Assembly: GCF_947495025.1 (NCBI RefSeq)
Contig: NZ_CANLXG010000003.1
Coordinates: forward strand, 649,873 to 713,872
Length of the DNA: 64,000 bases
From: an uncultured Roseobacter sp.
Lineage (GTDB): Bacteria; Pseudomonadota; Alphaproteobacteria; Rhodobacterales; Rhodobacteraceae
Reading direction: 5' to 3'
The notes beneath the pieces were generated by a model. It saw nothing but the letters and a program-made list of their open reading frames with translations, was not told the origin of the DNA and searched no databases. Of the stretch, positions 8,745-18,283 are shown one piece after another; within the stretch, counting starts at the first letter, position 1; the number at the start of each line of letters is the position of its first letter. A program made the translations under genes and the position numbers.

Positions 8745-9698
8745 ATGAGCATTCCAAACACAATCTGCGCATTCGATGTCCGGGATGAACGTGCGGGGCC
8801 TGTATCAGACGTCACAGCGAATTCTCCAACAGACGGATATCGATGGCTTCACTATGATCTGGCAGAACCGGGTTTGCGAGACTGGCTGGGAACAAGGCTT
8901 TCTTCTCTCGCCACCGGCACCTTGATGCAGTCGGAAACACGACCGCGTTGCGAGGTCATGGAAGAGGGTATCATCCTCAATCTGCGTGGCGTGAACCTGA
9001 ACCCGGGCGCATCACCTGAGGATATGGTCTCCCTGCGTCTGTGGATAACACCGCAGTTGATTGTTTCGACACGTGCACGACAGATATTCGCGGTGGAGGC
9101 AATGCGCCAAAGGCTGGAGCAGGGTGATGCGCCGGAGAGTGCCGGGCACTTCGTCGCAAGTCTTGCACAGGGCCTGGCGAAGCGCATCGAAACGGTGTCG
9201 CTTGAACTGGAAGAGGCGACAGACAGCCTCGAAGACGCGGTTTTGAGCGAAGGTGCCTCATCAGGCAGTGACGTAGCCCGACTGAGGCAAACAATCATCA
9301 AGCTCAGACGGTATATCGCACCACAACGCGAGGCTCTGGATATCCTGTCTGAAGCGCAGACCGACATTCTGAATGAAGACAACCTCGAGCAACTGAGAGA
9401 AACAGCAAACCGGACGCGGCGGGCCCTCGAAGAGCTGGATGCCTGCAGAGACCGCCTCAACGTCCTGAGCGACCACATCGAGGCCGCTCAGTCAAACGCG
9501 TTGAACAAAAACAGCTATGTGCTGTCCGTGGTAGCGGCGATATTTTTACCTCTCGGATTTCTCACTGGATTGTTTGGGGTCAACGTCGCCGGAATGCCTG
9601 GATTGGAAGTACACTACGCGTTCTGGGCGCTTTCGCTCGCATCGCTGGCGATTGGCATCGCTCTGTTTGCCGTGTTCCGGCTTCTGAGATGGCTTTGA
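8745..9698 (+). CDS. ZntB/CorA family divalent cation transporter
   Basis: 317 residues. A long cytoplasmic N-terminal domain rich in charged helices (to about residue 250) is followed by two membrane helices. The pore-loop motif between them is GVN (LTGLFGVNVAGMPG), the form typical of ZntB, in place of the GMN of CorA magnesium channels. ZntB moves zinc, probably with protons. The frame opens at 8676, but I prefer the ATG at 8745 (MSIPNT), where homologues begin; neither has a strong ribosome-binding site. It is divergent from the MscS gene. ZntB in this group may be annotated simply as CorA. Confidence 0.85.
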   Translation: MSIPNTICAFDVRDERAGPVSDVTANSPTDGYRWLHYDLAEPGLRDWLGTRLSSLATGTLMQSETRPRCEVMEEGIILNLRGVNLNPGASPEDMVSLRLWITPQLIVSTRARQIFAVEAMRQRLEQGDAPESAGHFVASLAQGLAKRIETVSLELEEATDSLEDAVLSEGASSGSDVARLRQTIIKLRRYIAPQREALDILSEAQTDILNEDNLEQLRETANRTRRALEELDACRDRLNVLSDHIEAAQSNALNKNSYVLSVVAAIFLPLGFLTGLFGVNVAGMPGLEVHYAFWALSLASLAIGIALFAVFRLLRWL

Positions 9699-10226
9699 TG
9701 CCCAAAGGTCCGGCACGGGTGGCTCGATTTTCGGCACCTGCGGCGCGCCATGTCAAAAACCCCAGGCACAGCCCGGTCTGATTTCGGCAACTACTGAAAG
9801 TCGTCGAAGTGTCCTTCGGGATCGGCCTGTATCCTGAAGAGGTCAGGTATGTCGTATCATGACTTCCTGAGAAATTTTTTTTGGAAAGCTTCTTTGTTTA
9901 TGAAACGGCGTTGAGAATGAAAGAAACGGCGCAAGAGGATCTTTCAAAAAACGGTTTCGTAACGACCGTCAGTTTTCTTGCAACGGCACAGAAACTGAGC
10001 TCTCTTTCGCCATTCAGGACGTGCTACAGACCATAGCGTGAGTTTCTGCACAATAGCCCGCAGACTTCTCGCGGGTTCCCCTTCTCAGCTTTTCTGAAGA
10101 ACAGTTCAGGTCCGGAGCACCCGGTATGCCAGATCCCCGGCAGGTCGCTGCATGAATGGCGATGTTTTCGCGGGCAAAATCACCGCATTAGGACCAATTA
10201 TTTTTGAAAATTTTTTGCAGAACATA
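9699..10226. other. 528-bp intergenic stretch
   Basis: No frame here carries a ribosome-binding site with protein-like text. The segment around 9890-9940 contains A/T runs and the repeated word GAAACGGCG (about 9901 and 9923). Its right end flanks the 3' side of the minus-strand tRNA-Ser. I see nothing else to support. Confidence 0.4.
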
Positions 10227-10316
10227 TGGCGGAGGAGGTGGGATTCGAACCCACGGTACGCTTTCACGCACGCCGGTTTTCAAGACCGGTGCATTCGACC
10301 ACTCTGCCACTCCTCC
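10227..10316 (-). tRNA. tRNA-Ser (anticodon TGA)
   Basis: A 90-nt class II tRNA. The 5' acceptor strand GGAGGAG (10316-10310) pairs with CTCCTCC (10237-10231), followed by discriminator G and an encoded CCA (10229-10227). The anticodon stem CCGGT/ACCGG encloses loop CTTGAAA, so the anticodon is TGA (10282-10280), reading UCA-type serine codons. A long variable arm (GCGTGCGTGAAAGCGTAC) and a canonical GGTTCGAATCC T-arm are present. Confidence 0.97.
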
Positions 10317-10567
10317 GGACCGGCTGGTCACGCGCTTTTCGCTGATGAGACCGGTCAGTGCAAGAGGTGAGAAAGCACCAATTCGAAATTATGCCCTGAT
10401 ACGCGGGCAGAAGTACCTGTTTACGATGGTTTTCGAAGAGGATTATTGCCTGGACGCTGCGCAAAACCTTTCCACGCCGCCTGACTCGGGCTAGTGTACG
10501 CGCAAAGGCCCGGAACAAGGGCACAGCAGATCCGCCGCACAGCGGCACACAGGCAAGGACGACCCGA

Positions 10568-11566
10568 ATGACGATCAGTTGCGTGTCCGGATTATTTTCA
10601 CCCGCCTGTCGGGCTGCCACAGCGTTGGTGGCAGTGCTGGCGCTGGCTGCATGCGACGAGACAGGCGCCTTCAGCCTTGAAAACCTGACCGGTCCACCGT
10701 CGGAAACTTCTGCCGCTGCAGCAGCCGGCGGCGAGACCACAGAAAAAGACGTGGAAGCTCCGGAAGTTTTCGCAGCAAGAGAACAGGGCCTCTGGGATGG
10801 CCGCCCCTCGCTTGGCGGTGTCTGGGTTGCCCATCCTGATGCGGAAGCACCCGAAAGGGTCATAATCAGGAATGTGGATAACGGACAGTTTGTGGTCGGC
10901 GCCCTGTTCCGCCGCGAACGTGATATTCCTGGTCCGCGCCTGCAGCTTTCATCGGATGCGGCCAGCGCTCTTGATATTCTGGCCGGTGCGCCGACCGAAC
11001 TTGATGTGACAGCCCTGCGCCGCGAGGTTGTGGAACAACCTGCGCCTGCCGAGCCTGAGACTGCAGCCGAAGACGATGTCGGTTCGGAAGTTGCGTCAAC
11101 CGCGACCGCGGCATCGACACTGACTGCCGAAGAGATCACCAGCGCCGCACAGACCGACAGGGCAGCAGGTTCTGCCGATCCGATCGCGATTGCAACAGCT
11201 GCGCTTGGCGAGGCTGATGCCGGTGCGGGTACCGGTACCGGCGCATCCCCACCACAGACAGTCGCCACAACTGCCGCAGCGGCACCGGTCACAAGTTCAG
11301 CACTGCCCGAATCCACGCTTCCTGCATCATCACTGAGCCGGCCCTACCTCCAGGCAGCGACCCTCAGTTCCGAGGAAAACGCCAACCGCGCCGTAAAACA
11401 GCTGACCGACGCAGGCCTGTCCGCACGCGCCAGTGAACTGAAACGTGATGACAAGAGCCTCTGGCGTGTTGTCGTTGGTCCGGCCGGGTCTGAGACCGAA
11501 CGCAACAGCATGCTGGAGAAGGTAAAAGCCGCCGGTTTTGCAGACGCCTTCGCTGTATCAAACTGA
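10568..11566 (+). CDS. SPOR-domain lipoprotein
   Basis: 332 residues. A lipoprotein signal ends in the lipobox LALAAC (Cys about residue 29). A conserved-looking domain follows (about 65-150), then a low-complexity Ala/Thr/Ser/Glu linker (about 155-260), then a C-terminal SPOR domain (about 262-332) with YLQAATLSSEENANRAVKQL and the RVVVGPAGSETERNSMLEKV half. SPOR domains bind denuded glycan strands at the septum, so the protein probably sits at the division site in the periplasm. It lies 21 bp upstream of the D,D-carboxypeptidase gene, supporting a shared role in peptidoglycan. The function of the middle domain is unknown to me. Confidence 0.82.
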   Translation: MTISCVSGLFSPACRAATALVAVLALAACDETGAFSLENLTGPPSETSAAAAAGGETTEKDVEAPEVFAAREQGLWDGRPSLGGVWVAHPDAEAPERVIIRNVDNGQFVVGALFRRERDIPGPRLQLSSDAASALDILAGAPTELDVTALRREVVEQPAPAEPETAAEDDVGSEVASTATAASTLTAEEITSAAQTDRAAGSADPIAIATAALGEADAGAGTGTGASPPQTVATTAAAAPVTSSALPESTLPASSLSRPYLQAATLSSEENANRAVKQLTDAGLSARASELKRDDKSLWRVVVGPAGSETERNSMLEKVKAAGFADAFAVSN

Positions 11567-11587
11567 GCCCAAGCAGGAGACATCACC

Positions 11588-12757
11588 GTGATCCGTCTTG
11601 CCCCTCTGATTATTTCGCTGCTTCTCGCCCCTCTTCAGGCTGCGGCCTTTGAGACCCAGGCGCGGGAAGCCTATGTCATTGACCAGACAACGGGCACCGT
11701 GCTTCTGGCCAAGAATGCAGACGTGCCACTGCCGCCTGCATCCATGTCCAAGCTGATGACGCTCTACATGGCCTTCGAGGCGATCCGCCGCGGCAAGTCA
11801 GATGGTGGCCTCGACCTGAACGAAATGCTGCCCGTGTCCGAACATGCGCAGTCATACGGCGGATCGAGCATGTTTCTGCAATCCGGGGAAACGGTAAGCG
11901 TCGAAGATCTGATCCGGGGTATTATCGTTCTGTCCGGAAATGATGCCTGCGTGGTCATTGCCGAAGCACTCTCGCCTGACGGCACCGAGTATGGGTTTGC
12001 CCGGCTTATGACACAGCGCGCGCAACAGCTGGGCATGACAAATTCGACATTCACCAACTCCAACGGATGGCCAGCGCCTGGGCACCTGATGTCGATGCGC
12101 GATCTGGGTCTGCTGTCTCATCGCCTGATCGAGGATTTTCCGGAATTCTACCCTCTGTTCGCTGAGACCGAATTTGAATTTGACAACCGGGTACCCAGTA
12201 ACAGGCTGAACCGTAATCCGCTCCTGACCATGAACATCGGCGCAGACGGTCTGAAGACAGGTCACACGCAGGAAGCAGGCTACGGGCTGGCGGGGTCGGC
12301 CAAACAGGGCGACCGCAGAGTGATTTTTGTGGTTTCCGGTATCGAATCCAGCGCCGCGAGGGCACAGGAATCACAGGCCATTGTGAACTGGGCATTCCGT
12401 CAGTTTGCCATGCGACCGATGATCAGCGAGGGCGAGAAATTTGCCGAAGCAGAGGTCTGGATGGGCAGTGAGCCGAAAGTTGGCCTGGTCGCCGCCGAAG
12501 ACGTCAGCGTGCTGATGCCGGCTCTGGCAGCATCCGAGCTGGAGGCAGAGGTCGTGTTCACCGGCCCCGTGGAGGCCCCGGTAACAAAGGGCCAGCAGCT
12601 GGCTGAGCTCGTGTTCACACCAGAAGGACTGCCGGAAAAGCGCATCCCTCTCGTGGCAGACCGTGATATCGGTCCCGGGGGTTTTGTCAGCCGTATGAGC
12701 ACTGCTGCTCTGCTGCTGATCAACCGTCTCGTTCAGGGGCCCGGGGACGCGACGTGA
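11588..12757 (+). CDS. D-alanyl-D-alanine carboxypeptidase (penicillin-binding protein 5/6 type)
   Basis: 389 residues with an N-terminal signal peptide (cleavage near AAAFET). All three serine peptidase motifs are present: SMSK at 52-55 (nucleophile Ser52, Lys55), SGN at 116-118 and KTG at 223-225. A C-terminal beta domain (about 285-360) and a final amphipathic or membrane-seeking helix (STAALLLINRLVQ) complete the DacA/DacC layout. It removes the terminal D-Ala from peptidoglycan stems in the periplasm. A GCAGGAG ribosome-binding site precedes the GTG start. The thymidylate kinase gene overlaps its stop codon. Confidence 0.93.
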   Translation: MIRLAPLIISLLLAPLQAAAFETQAREAYVIDQTTGTVLLAKNADVPLPPASMSKLMTLYMAFEAIRRGKSDGGLDLNEMLPVSEHAQSYGGSSMFLQSGETVSVEDLIRGIIVLSGNDACVVIAEALSPDGTEYGFARLMTQRAQQLGMTNSTFTNSNGWPAPGHLMSMRDLGLLSHRLIEDFPEFYPLFAETEFEFDNRVPSNRLNRNPLLTMNIGADGLKTGHTQEAGYGLAGSAKQGDRRVIFVVSGIESSAARAQESQAIVNWAFRQFAMRPMISEGEKFAEAEVWMGSEPKVGLVAAEDVSVLMPALAASELEAEVVFTGPVEAPVTKGQQLAELVFTPEGLPEKRIPLVADRDIGPGGFVSRMSTAALLLINRLVQGPGDAT

Positions 12758-13392
12758 CAACTCCCCCGCGCGGGTCCGGCTGCTTTATTACATTTGAAGG
12801 TATCGACGGCTCGGGTAAATCCACCCAGATCAACCGGCTTGCCGAGCACCTGCGCGCGCAGGGGCAGGACGTCGTGGTCACCCGCGAACCCGGCGGATCG
12901 CCGGGGGCCGAGGAAATCCGCGCGCTCGTGCTGCAGGGGGATCCGGACCGTTGGTCTGCGGAAACCGAAATCCTGCTATTCACAGCGGCCCGGCGCGACC
13001 ACATGGAGCGGCTGATCGAACCCGCTCTCGCTCAGGGGAAAGTAGTTTTGTGTGACCGGTTTGCCGACAGCACGCGTATGTATCAGGGCGTGTCACGCGG
13101 AGACCTTCGCCCGGTCGTGGACAAGTTGCACAGGCTGATGATCGGCCGCGAACCGGATCTGACAATTCTGATCGACATGGACCCGGCCACTGGTCTGTCC
13201 CGGGCACTCTCAAGGCAGACTGCCGATGAACGTTTCGAGGCTTTTGGCGAGGATCTGCAGGCGAGAATGCGTGCAGGATTTCTGGCACTGGCGGATGAAT
13301 TCCGCGATCGTTTTCACGTTATTGACGGCGCGCGCGATATTGACACCGTTGCCGGCGACATCAGGGCGACTGTGGACAAGGCACTGGCATGA
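12754..13392 (+). CDS. tmk: Thymidylate kinase
   Basis: 212 residues. The Walker A loop EGIDGSGKST is at residues 15-24, the DR(F/Y) motif occurs as CDRFADSTRMYQG, and the lid arginine region is SRQTADERFE. It phosphorylates dTMP to dTDP for DNA synthesis. It starts at GTG (12754) inside the stop of the carboxypeptidase gene (GTGA), and its own stop overlaps holB (ATGA at 13389), so the three genes are translationally coupled. The tmk-holB-tatD-MBL order is common in alphaproteobacteria. Confidence 0.96.
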   Translation: MTTPPRGSGCFITFEGIDGSGKSTQINRLAEHLRAQGQDVVVTREPGGSPGAEEIRALVLQGDPDRWSAETEILLFTAARRDHMERLIEPALAQGKVVLCDRFADSTRMYQGVSRGDLRPVVDKLHRLMIGREPDLTILIDMDPATGLSRALSRQTADERFEAFGEDLQARMRAGFLALADEFRDRFHVIDGARDIDTVAGDIRATVDKALA

Positions 13393-14495
13393 CAGCGCCG
13401 GATCAGATCGAGGGCGCACCGCATCCCCGGGATACCGCACAGCTGTTCGGTCAGGATGCTGCTGTCAGTTCTTTTCTTGACGCTTTTTCCTCAGGCCGGC
13501 TGCACCATGGCTGGTTGCTGACCGGCCCGCGCGGTGTCGGCAAGGCAACGCTGGCATGGGCAGTTGCACGGTTTCTTCTTGCGACACCGCCCGTGGAAGA
13601 GGACGGTCTGTTCGGTGCACCTCCTCCACCTGAAACACTTGATATCGACCCCGGGCACCCCGTTTCCAGAAGGATTGCCGCGGGTGCCGAGCCGGGCCTC
13701 AAAGTCATCACCCGCACGGCCAACCCGAAAACTGACCGTATGCGGGAAGAGATTGTCGTTGATGACATCCGGGCACTTGCTGGTTTCTTTCAGCTGTCCG
13801 CGGCAGATGGCGGCCGGCGTGTCGTCATTGTTGATGCAGCCGATGAGCTGAATACATCTGCCGCCAATGCGCTGCTCAAGATGCTGGAAGAACCTCCGGA
13901 GCGTGCAACGCTCCTGCTGATCAGTCATCAGCCGTCCCGACTGCTGCCTACGATCCGCTCTCGCTGCCGGACCCTGAGGCTGGGGAACCTCTCGCCGGAA
14001 GACATGGCTCTCGCTCTGGCTCAGGCCGGGGCAGATGACAGCCCCGACGCCGCAGCACTGGCGGCGCTCTCGGGTGGCTCTGTGGGTGCTGCACTCCGGC
14101 TGTCGCTGCTGGACGGGCTGAGACTTTACGCGGAACTGCTGACGATTCTGAAGACTGTCCCCCAGTTCGACCGGGGCCGCGCGGTCAAACTGGCCGAAGC
14201 GGCGGCCGCCCGCGGCGGCGAGGCAAAGCGCGACCTGTTGTTTGAGCTGCTGGACCTGCTGCTCTCGCGGCTTGCTCTGACGGGTGCCATGGGCCATCCG
14301 CCCACCCCCGAGGTCGTACCGGGTGAAGGCGAAATTCTGATGCGGCTTGCGCCATCAGCGCATATGGGCCGCGCCTGGGCCACAACGGCACAGGAAACCG
14401 GGGCGCGGGCCCGTCACGGGCGTGCGGTGAACCTTGACCCCGCCGCTCTGATCCTGGATACCCTGATCAAAGTAAGCCAAACCGCCAGCCCCTGA
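13389..14495 (+). CDS. holB: DNA polymerase III delta' subunit
   Basis: 368 residues. The AAA+ clamp-loader domain spans about 15-230: a Walker A-like GPRGVGKATLAWA near 45-57, sensor regions with VIVDAADELNTSAANALLKMLEEPP, and the SRC motif in TIRSRCRTLRL typical of clamp-loader subunits. It is longer than E. coli HolB because of insertions in the zinc region and the C terminus. As part of the clamp loader, it helps load the sliding clamp. Overlap of 4 bp with tmk indicates co-translation. Confidence 0.94.
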   Translation: MTAPDQIEGAPHPRDTAQLFGQDAAVSSFLDAFSSGRLHHGWLLTGPRGVGKATLAWAVARFLLATPPVEEDGLFGAPPPPETLDIDPGHPVSRRIAAGAEPGLKVITRTANPKTDRMREEIVVDDIRALAGFFQLSAADGGRRVVIVDAADELNTSAANALLKMLEEPPERATLLLISHQPSRLLPTIRSRCRTLRLGNLSPEDMALALAQAGADDSPDAAALAALSGGSVGAALRLSLLDGLRLYAELLTILKTVPQFDRGRAVKLAEAAAARGGEAKRDLLFELLDLLLSRLALTGAMGHPPTPEVVPGEGEILMRLAPSAHMGRAWATTAQETGARARHGRAVNLDPAALILDTLIKVSQTASP

Positions 14496-14527
14496 TCTGA
14501 GGGTCCGGCCCGGACACAACGACAGGC

Positions 14528-15334
14528 ATGACGGACACACCCCGGATCACCGACAGCCACTGCCATCTGGACTTTCCTGACTTTGACGGCAGGTTGCCGG
14601 AGGTCATTGAAAGTGCGGCAGAGGCAGGTGTCGCCCGTATGGTGACAATATGCACCAGACTGCGCAACGAGCCACAGGTACGCGCCATTGCCGAAGCGCA
14701 TGATCCGGTGTTCTACGCGGCCGGTACCCACCCGATGAGCGCCGCCGAAGAGCCAATGGCGTCAACAGATGAGCTGATTGCGCTGGCAGCGCATCCCAAG
14801 TTTGTCGGTATCGGCGAAACGGGGCTCGACTATCATTATACTGCTGAGAGCGCCGGTATTCAGAAAACCTCGCTGCGTGTTCATATCGACGCCGCACGCG
14901 AAACCGGCCTGCCCCTCATTATCCACGCCCGCGACGCCGACACGGATATGGCGCGTATTCTGAGCGAAGAATACGCCAATGGTGCCTATACCTGCGTGAT
15001 GCACTGCTTTTCCTCTTCAGCAGAGCTTGCGCGTGCTGCACTGGACCTGGGCTTTTACCTTTCGATGTCCGGCATTACTGCCTTTCCGAAATCGGAAGAG
15101 CTGCGCGCGATTTTTGCATCCGCGCCGGCCGACCGGATTCTGGTTGAAACGGACGCCCCCTACCTGGCGCCCCCACCTTATCGCGGCAAACGCAACGAAC
15201 CGGCCTATACCGCGCATACCGCGCGCCGTGGGGCCGAAACCATGGGCATGCATTACCCTGAATTCGCTGCACAGACAGAAGCCAACTTTGAGCGTCTGTT
15301 CACAAAGGCCTGCAACTGGAAGGCCGCCGCGTAA
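14528..15334 (+). CDS. TatD family metal-dependent hydrolase
   Basis: 268 residues of the TatD/YcfH amidohydrolase fold. Metal ligands are visible in DSHCHLDF (residues 9-16), GIGETGLDYHY (about 96-106), IIHARDAD (about 136-143), HCFSSS (about 159) and ETDAPYLAPPP (about 208-218), where the final Asp completes the site. Members are 3'-5' exonucleases or D-aminoacyl-type hydrolases acting in the cytoplasm on damaged DNA. It ends on the first base of the next gene (ATGG at 15334 overlaps TAA), indicating a single operon with tmk-holB and the MBL hydrolase. Confidence 0.93.
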   Translation: MTDTPRITDSHCHLDFPDFDGRLPEVIESAAEAGVARMVTICTRLRNEPQVRAIAEAHDPVFYAAGTHPMSAAEEPMASTDELIALAAHPKFVGIGETGLDYHYTAESAGIQKTSLRVHIDAARETGLPLIIHARDADTDMARILSEEYANGAYTCVMHCFSSSAELARAALDLGFYLSMSGITAFPKSEELRAIFASAPADRILVETDAPYLAPPPYRGKRNEPAYTAHTARRGAETMGMHYPEFAAQTEANFERLFTKACNWKAAA

Positions 15335-16134
15335 TGGTCCGGACCACCTTTACAATTCTTGGCTGCGGTTCCTCGGGCGGGGTGCCGCGACTGGGCGGAC
15401 ACTGGGGCAGCTGCGACCCCGAAAACCCGAAAAACCGCAGACGCCGCTGTTCTTTGCTCATCGAGCGAACCGGCCCGGACGGTACGACCACCGTACTGAT
15501 CGACACATCCCCGGATCTGCGCGACCAGCTGCTGGGTACAGGCACAGGCAGGCTGGATGCCGTGATTTATACACACGCACACGCTGACCATGTGCACGGG
15601 ATCGATGATCTGCGCATGATCGTCTTCAATATGCGGGCCCGCCTGCCTGTATGGGCTGATGCACCTACACGCGACGCCCTGATGAACCGCTTCGATTATG
15701 CCTTTGTTCAGCCCAAGGGCTCCACCTATCCGCCAATTCTGGACATGAACCTGATCGAGGGCGATGTTGAGGTCACAGGTGCAGGCGGCACGATCCGCTT
15801 CACCCCTTTCAGGGTTGCGCACGGCGGGATGGATGCACTGGGCTTTCGCATTAGTGACGTCGCATATCTGCCGGATGTCGCCGAAATACCGGATGATCAG
15901 TGGCACCACCTCGACAATCTTGACTGCTGGATTGTGGATGCACTGCGCCGCGAACCACATCCGACGCATGCTCATCTGGAACGCACGCTGGGATGGATAG
16001 AGCGTGTGCAGCCAAAACAGGCTGTCCTGACAAACATGCACATTGATCTCGACTATGAGACACTTCTGGCAGAAACGCCTGAACATATTCAGCCGGCCTT
16101 TGACGGTCTGCAGCTGACTTTCGACACGCCCTGA
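15334..16134 (+). CDS. MBL-fold metallo-hydrolase (PhnP-like)
   Basis: 266 residues. The metallo-beta-lactamase fold begins with the LGCGSSGGVPRLGG loop and has the metal-binding motif HAHADH (near residue 83), followed by VAHGG and the late LTNMHIDLDYE segment carrying the final histidine. The GCGSSGGVP start is typical of the PhnP/RNase Z-like subgroup, which hydrolyses phosphodiesters. It overlaps tatD by one base and is always found beside it in this group. The physiological substrate is not known to me. Confidence 0.9.
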   Translation: MVRTTFTILGCGSSGGVPRLGGHWGSCDPENPKNRRRRCSLLIERTGPDGTTTVLIDTSPDLRDQLLGTGTGRLDAVIYTHAHADHVHGIDDLRMIVFNMRARLPVWADAPTRDALMNRFDYAFVQPKGSTYPPILDMNLIEGDVEVTGAGGTIRFTPFRVAHGGMDALGFRISDVAYLPDVAEIPDDQWHHLDNLDCWIVDALRREPHPTHAHLERTLGWIERVQPKQAVLTNMHIDLDYETLLAETPEHIQPAFDGLQLTFDTP

Positions 16135-16189
16135 ACCACGCGGGGCGCTCATTTCCTGTCGGCAGATAAGTCCGGCGCAAGGGCCACCG

Positions 16190-17125
16190 ATGCAAACGCT
16201 TCTGGACGTCATTCTCCCTGTATTTCTTGTCATCGGGTTCGGCTATACGGCGGTCTGGCGCAACCTGTTCCCGGTCGAAGGCATCGACGGGGTCATGCGG
16301 TTCACCCAGAACTTTGCCATCCCCTGTATGCTGTTTCAGGCCATTGCCCACATGGATCTGTCGGCTTCCTTTGATCCGGGGCTGCTCACATCGTTTTATG
16401 CCGGAGCGGGCATCTGCTTCTTTCTTGGCATGCTCGGTGCCAGGCTGTTTTTCAGACGGGAATGGGAAGACTGCGTTGCCATCGGGTTTTGTTGCCTGTT
16501 CTCAAACTCGGTTCTGCTGGGGCTGCCGATCACCGAACGAGCATACGGGGCTGACGCACTGACCGGGAATTTCGCCATCGTCGCATTGCATTCGCCATTC
16601 TGCTACGGGCTTGGCATCACCGTCATGGAAATCACCCGAAACAGAGGGCAGTCTCCCGTTGTGATGGCCCGTTCTGTTGCCAGAGCGATGTTCCGCAACG
16701 CGCTCGTTCTGGCGATTGGCCTGGGTTTTGTGGTGAACCTGTCTGGCCTGACAGTGCCCGGCGTCGTCGATGATGCGCTGTCACTGATTGTGCGCGCGGC
16801 CCTTCCCGCAGCGCTCTTTGCCCTTGGCGGCGTTCTGTTCCAGTACCGCCCCGAAGGCGATCTGCGCGCGATTGCCATGGTCTGCGGCATTGCTCTTCTG
16901 GTACATCCCGCACTGGTCTGGGCATTCGGCACCGCCCAGGATGTGCCGCGCGACGCCTTCCGGTCGGGCGTTCTGACCGCTGCGATGGCTCCGGGGTTCA
17001 ACGCATATATCTTTGCGAATATGTACGGACGTGCCAGACGCGTCGCCGCCTCTTCAGTTCTGATCGCGACTGCGGCGTCTATTCTGACGGTCTGGGTATG
17101 GCTCTCGTTGCTGAGCAGTCTGTGA
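16190..17125 (+). CDS. AEC (auxin efflux carrier) family transporter
   Basis: 311 residues with about ten hydrophobic helices in two five-helix halves. Typical family features are the N-terminal LDVILPVFLVIGFGYTAVW, the NFAIPCMLFQAI helix crossover and a second-half LRAIAMVCGIALLVHPALVW. The bacterial branch transports malonate or other dicarboxylates; the substrate here is unknown. It follows the tatD/MBL genes after 55 bp and could be the last gene of that operon. Confidence 0.85.
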   Translation: MQTLLDVILPVFLVIGFGYTAVWRNLFPVEGIDGVMRFTQNFAIPCMLFQAIAHMDLSASFDPGLLTSFYAGAGICFFLGMLGARLFFRREWEDCVAIGFCCLFSNSVLLGLPITERAYGADALTGNFAIVALHSPFCYGLGITVMEITRNRGQSPVVMARSVARAMFRNALVLAIGLGFVVNLSGLTVPGVVDDALSLIVRAALPAALFALGGVLFQYRPEGDLRAIAMVCGIALLVHPALVWAFGTAQDVPRDAFRSGVLTAAMAPGFNAYIFANMYGRARRVAASSVLIATAASILTVWVWLSLLSSL

Positions 17126-17540
17126 TCCGTCAGACGACAGGTGGAATCGGGTCCCGGGAAGGTCCCACCAAAACCGACGCTGAATCATCAGAAATGTGAC
17201 CACGACGTGTCGGCAGATTGCCGCCACTTTTTCGCCCGCTGTGCGGCAAACGCGGTCTGGTCAGCCGGCTGTTAGCGCTTTGTTAACTGCAAAACGGGAC
17301 AATTTTGCCTGATAACCTGACAATCCGCAGCACTCAGCAGCGCAAAAATGCTGCCACAATTGCGCTGCAGACCAGCGTCCATTGGGTCAGGTTTTTAACG
17401 AATAGTTACCTCAGCGCCTGATTTGAGCCCTACGTTCGCCAAGCTCAGCGCTCATAACAGGCTCAGATCAGACGTTTCGGTGTCGAGTGTTTCACCCGGA
17501 AGAGGCTGATCGGAACTGTAACAGTTTGAGGCTTTTTCAG
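17126..17540. other. 415-bp intergenic stretch
   Basis: No supportable gene. The segment is relatively AT-rich from 17270 to 17400 with several GTTAAC and TTTAACG words, and should contain the promoter of the cysteine protease gene that starts at 17541. I cannot assign a terminator for the AEC gene. Confidence 0.4.
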
Positions 17541-18173
17541 ATGGCTCATGTATTCTGTAAGACACACAGGAACAGTATCGGTGGGGATCGACGCAGCTTT
17601 GTAACCGGGGCAGTGCTTGCACTCGCGCTGGCAGCGGGCGCGTTGTATGCACCGCAGAGCGCACAGGCTTCAGGCAGCGACCCGTTTCTGCGGGCCAAAA
17701 TGATGATTGCGCCGCCGAGCGGGGCGCGCGGCCTGTGCAGCAAATATGACTGGGCCTGTGCGCATTCCGGCTCGACCCAGGCGCTGACACAGAAAGATCT
17801 GAAGACCGTTCAGAAGGTCAACAGGCGTGTAAACAGGCAGATCAGCGAAGTTGCGGACCTCTCCCAGTATCGAAAGGCCGACTACTGGACACTGCCGCTG
17901 TCGCGCCGTGGCGACTGCGAAGATTTCGCGTTGCTCAAGAAAAAAGAGCTGATCCGTGCGGGCATCGCTCCGGAACGTCTTTTGCTGACAACGGTGCTGG
18001 ACAGACGCGGGAACAGTCACGCTGTTCTGGTTTTGCGCGCTGACACAGGCGATTACGTCCTGGACAACCTGACCGATCGGATAAAACCGTGGAAAGAAAC
18101 GCGCTATACTTTTCTGCGGATGCAGAGCCCTGACAAGGCCGGCTCGTGGGTTGGTCTTCTGATCAAGGCCTGA
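17541..18173 (+). CDS. Bacterial transglutaminase-like cysteine proteinase (BTLCP) family protein
   Basis: 210 residues. A signal-like hydrophobic segment (about 22-44, ending in AQA) precedes the BTLCP fold. The catalytic triad is readable: Cys126 in GDCEDFAL, His160 in NSHAVL and Asp175 in DYVLDNL. The family is periplasmic; relatives such as LapG cleave surface adhesins during biofilm dispersal, but no LapA-type adhesin or LapD is next door, so that role is not claimed. An upstream GTG (17487) keeps the frame open, but the ATG at 17541 has GAGG 10 nt upstream. It converges on the Gly/Asp repeat gene across a shared terminator. Confidence 0.85.
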   Translation: MAHVFCKTHRNSIGGDRRSFVTGAVLALALAAGALYAPQSAQASGSDPFLRAKMMIAPPSGARGLCSKYDWACAHSGSTQALTQKDLKTVQKVNRRVNRQISEVADLSQYRKADYWTLPLSRRGDCEDFALLKKKELIRAGIAPERLLLTTVLDRRGNSHAVLVLRADTGDYVLDNLTDRIKPWKETRYTFLRMQSPDKAGSWVGLLIKA

Positions 18174-18203
18174 CCGGCACACTGAAGAGATGTGAAAAAG
18201 AAA

Positions 18204-18237
18204 CAGCCGCGATGGGTATCGCGGCTGCTTTCGTTTT
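18204..18237. terminator. Bidirectional intrinsic terminator
   Basis: A perfect 10-bp stem, CAGCCGCGAT (18204-18213) with ATCGCGGCTG (18218-18227), closes a 4-nt loop and is followed by CTTTCGTTTT on the plus strand and by TTTCTTTTTC on the minus strand. It lies between the convergent BTLCP and Gly/Asp repeat genes and should serve both. Confidence 0.88.
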
Positions 18238-18283
18238 ATCACCCGGCTGATACGCCTGATGTTTTGACCGGTGCCCGGGCGGA

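Noticed and set aside
10204..10494. Frame with text like GGGIRTHGTLSRT
   Set aside because: This is a translation of the tRNA-Ser gene and its flank, a common false ORF.
10264..11316. 350-codon minus-strand frame
   Set aside because: It is low-complexity Ala/Ser text antisense to the SPOR lipoprotein gene, with no motif.
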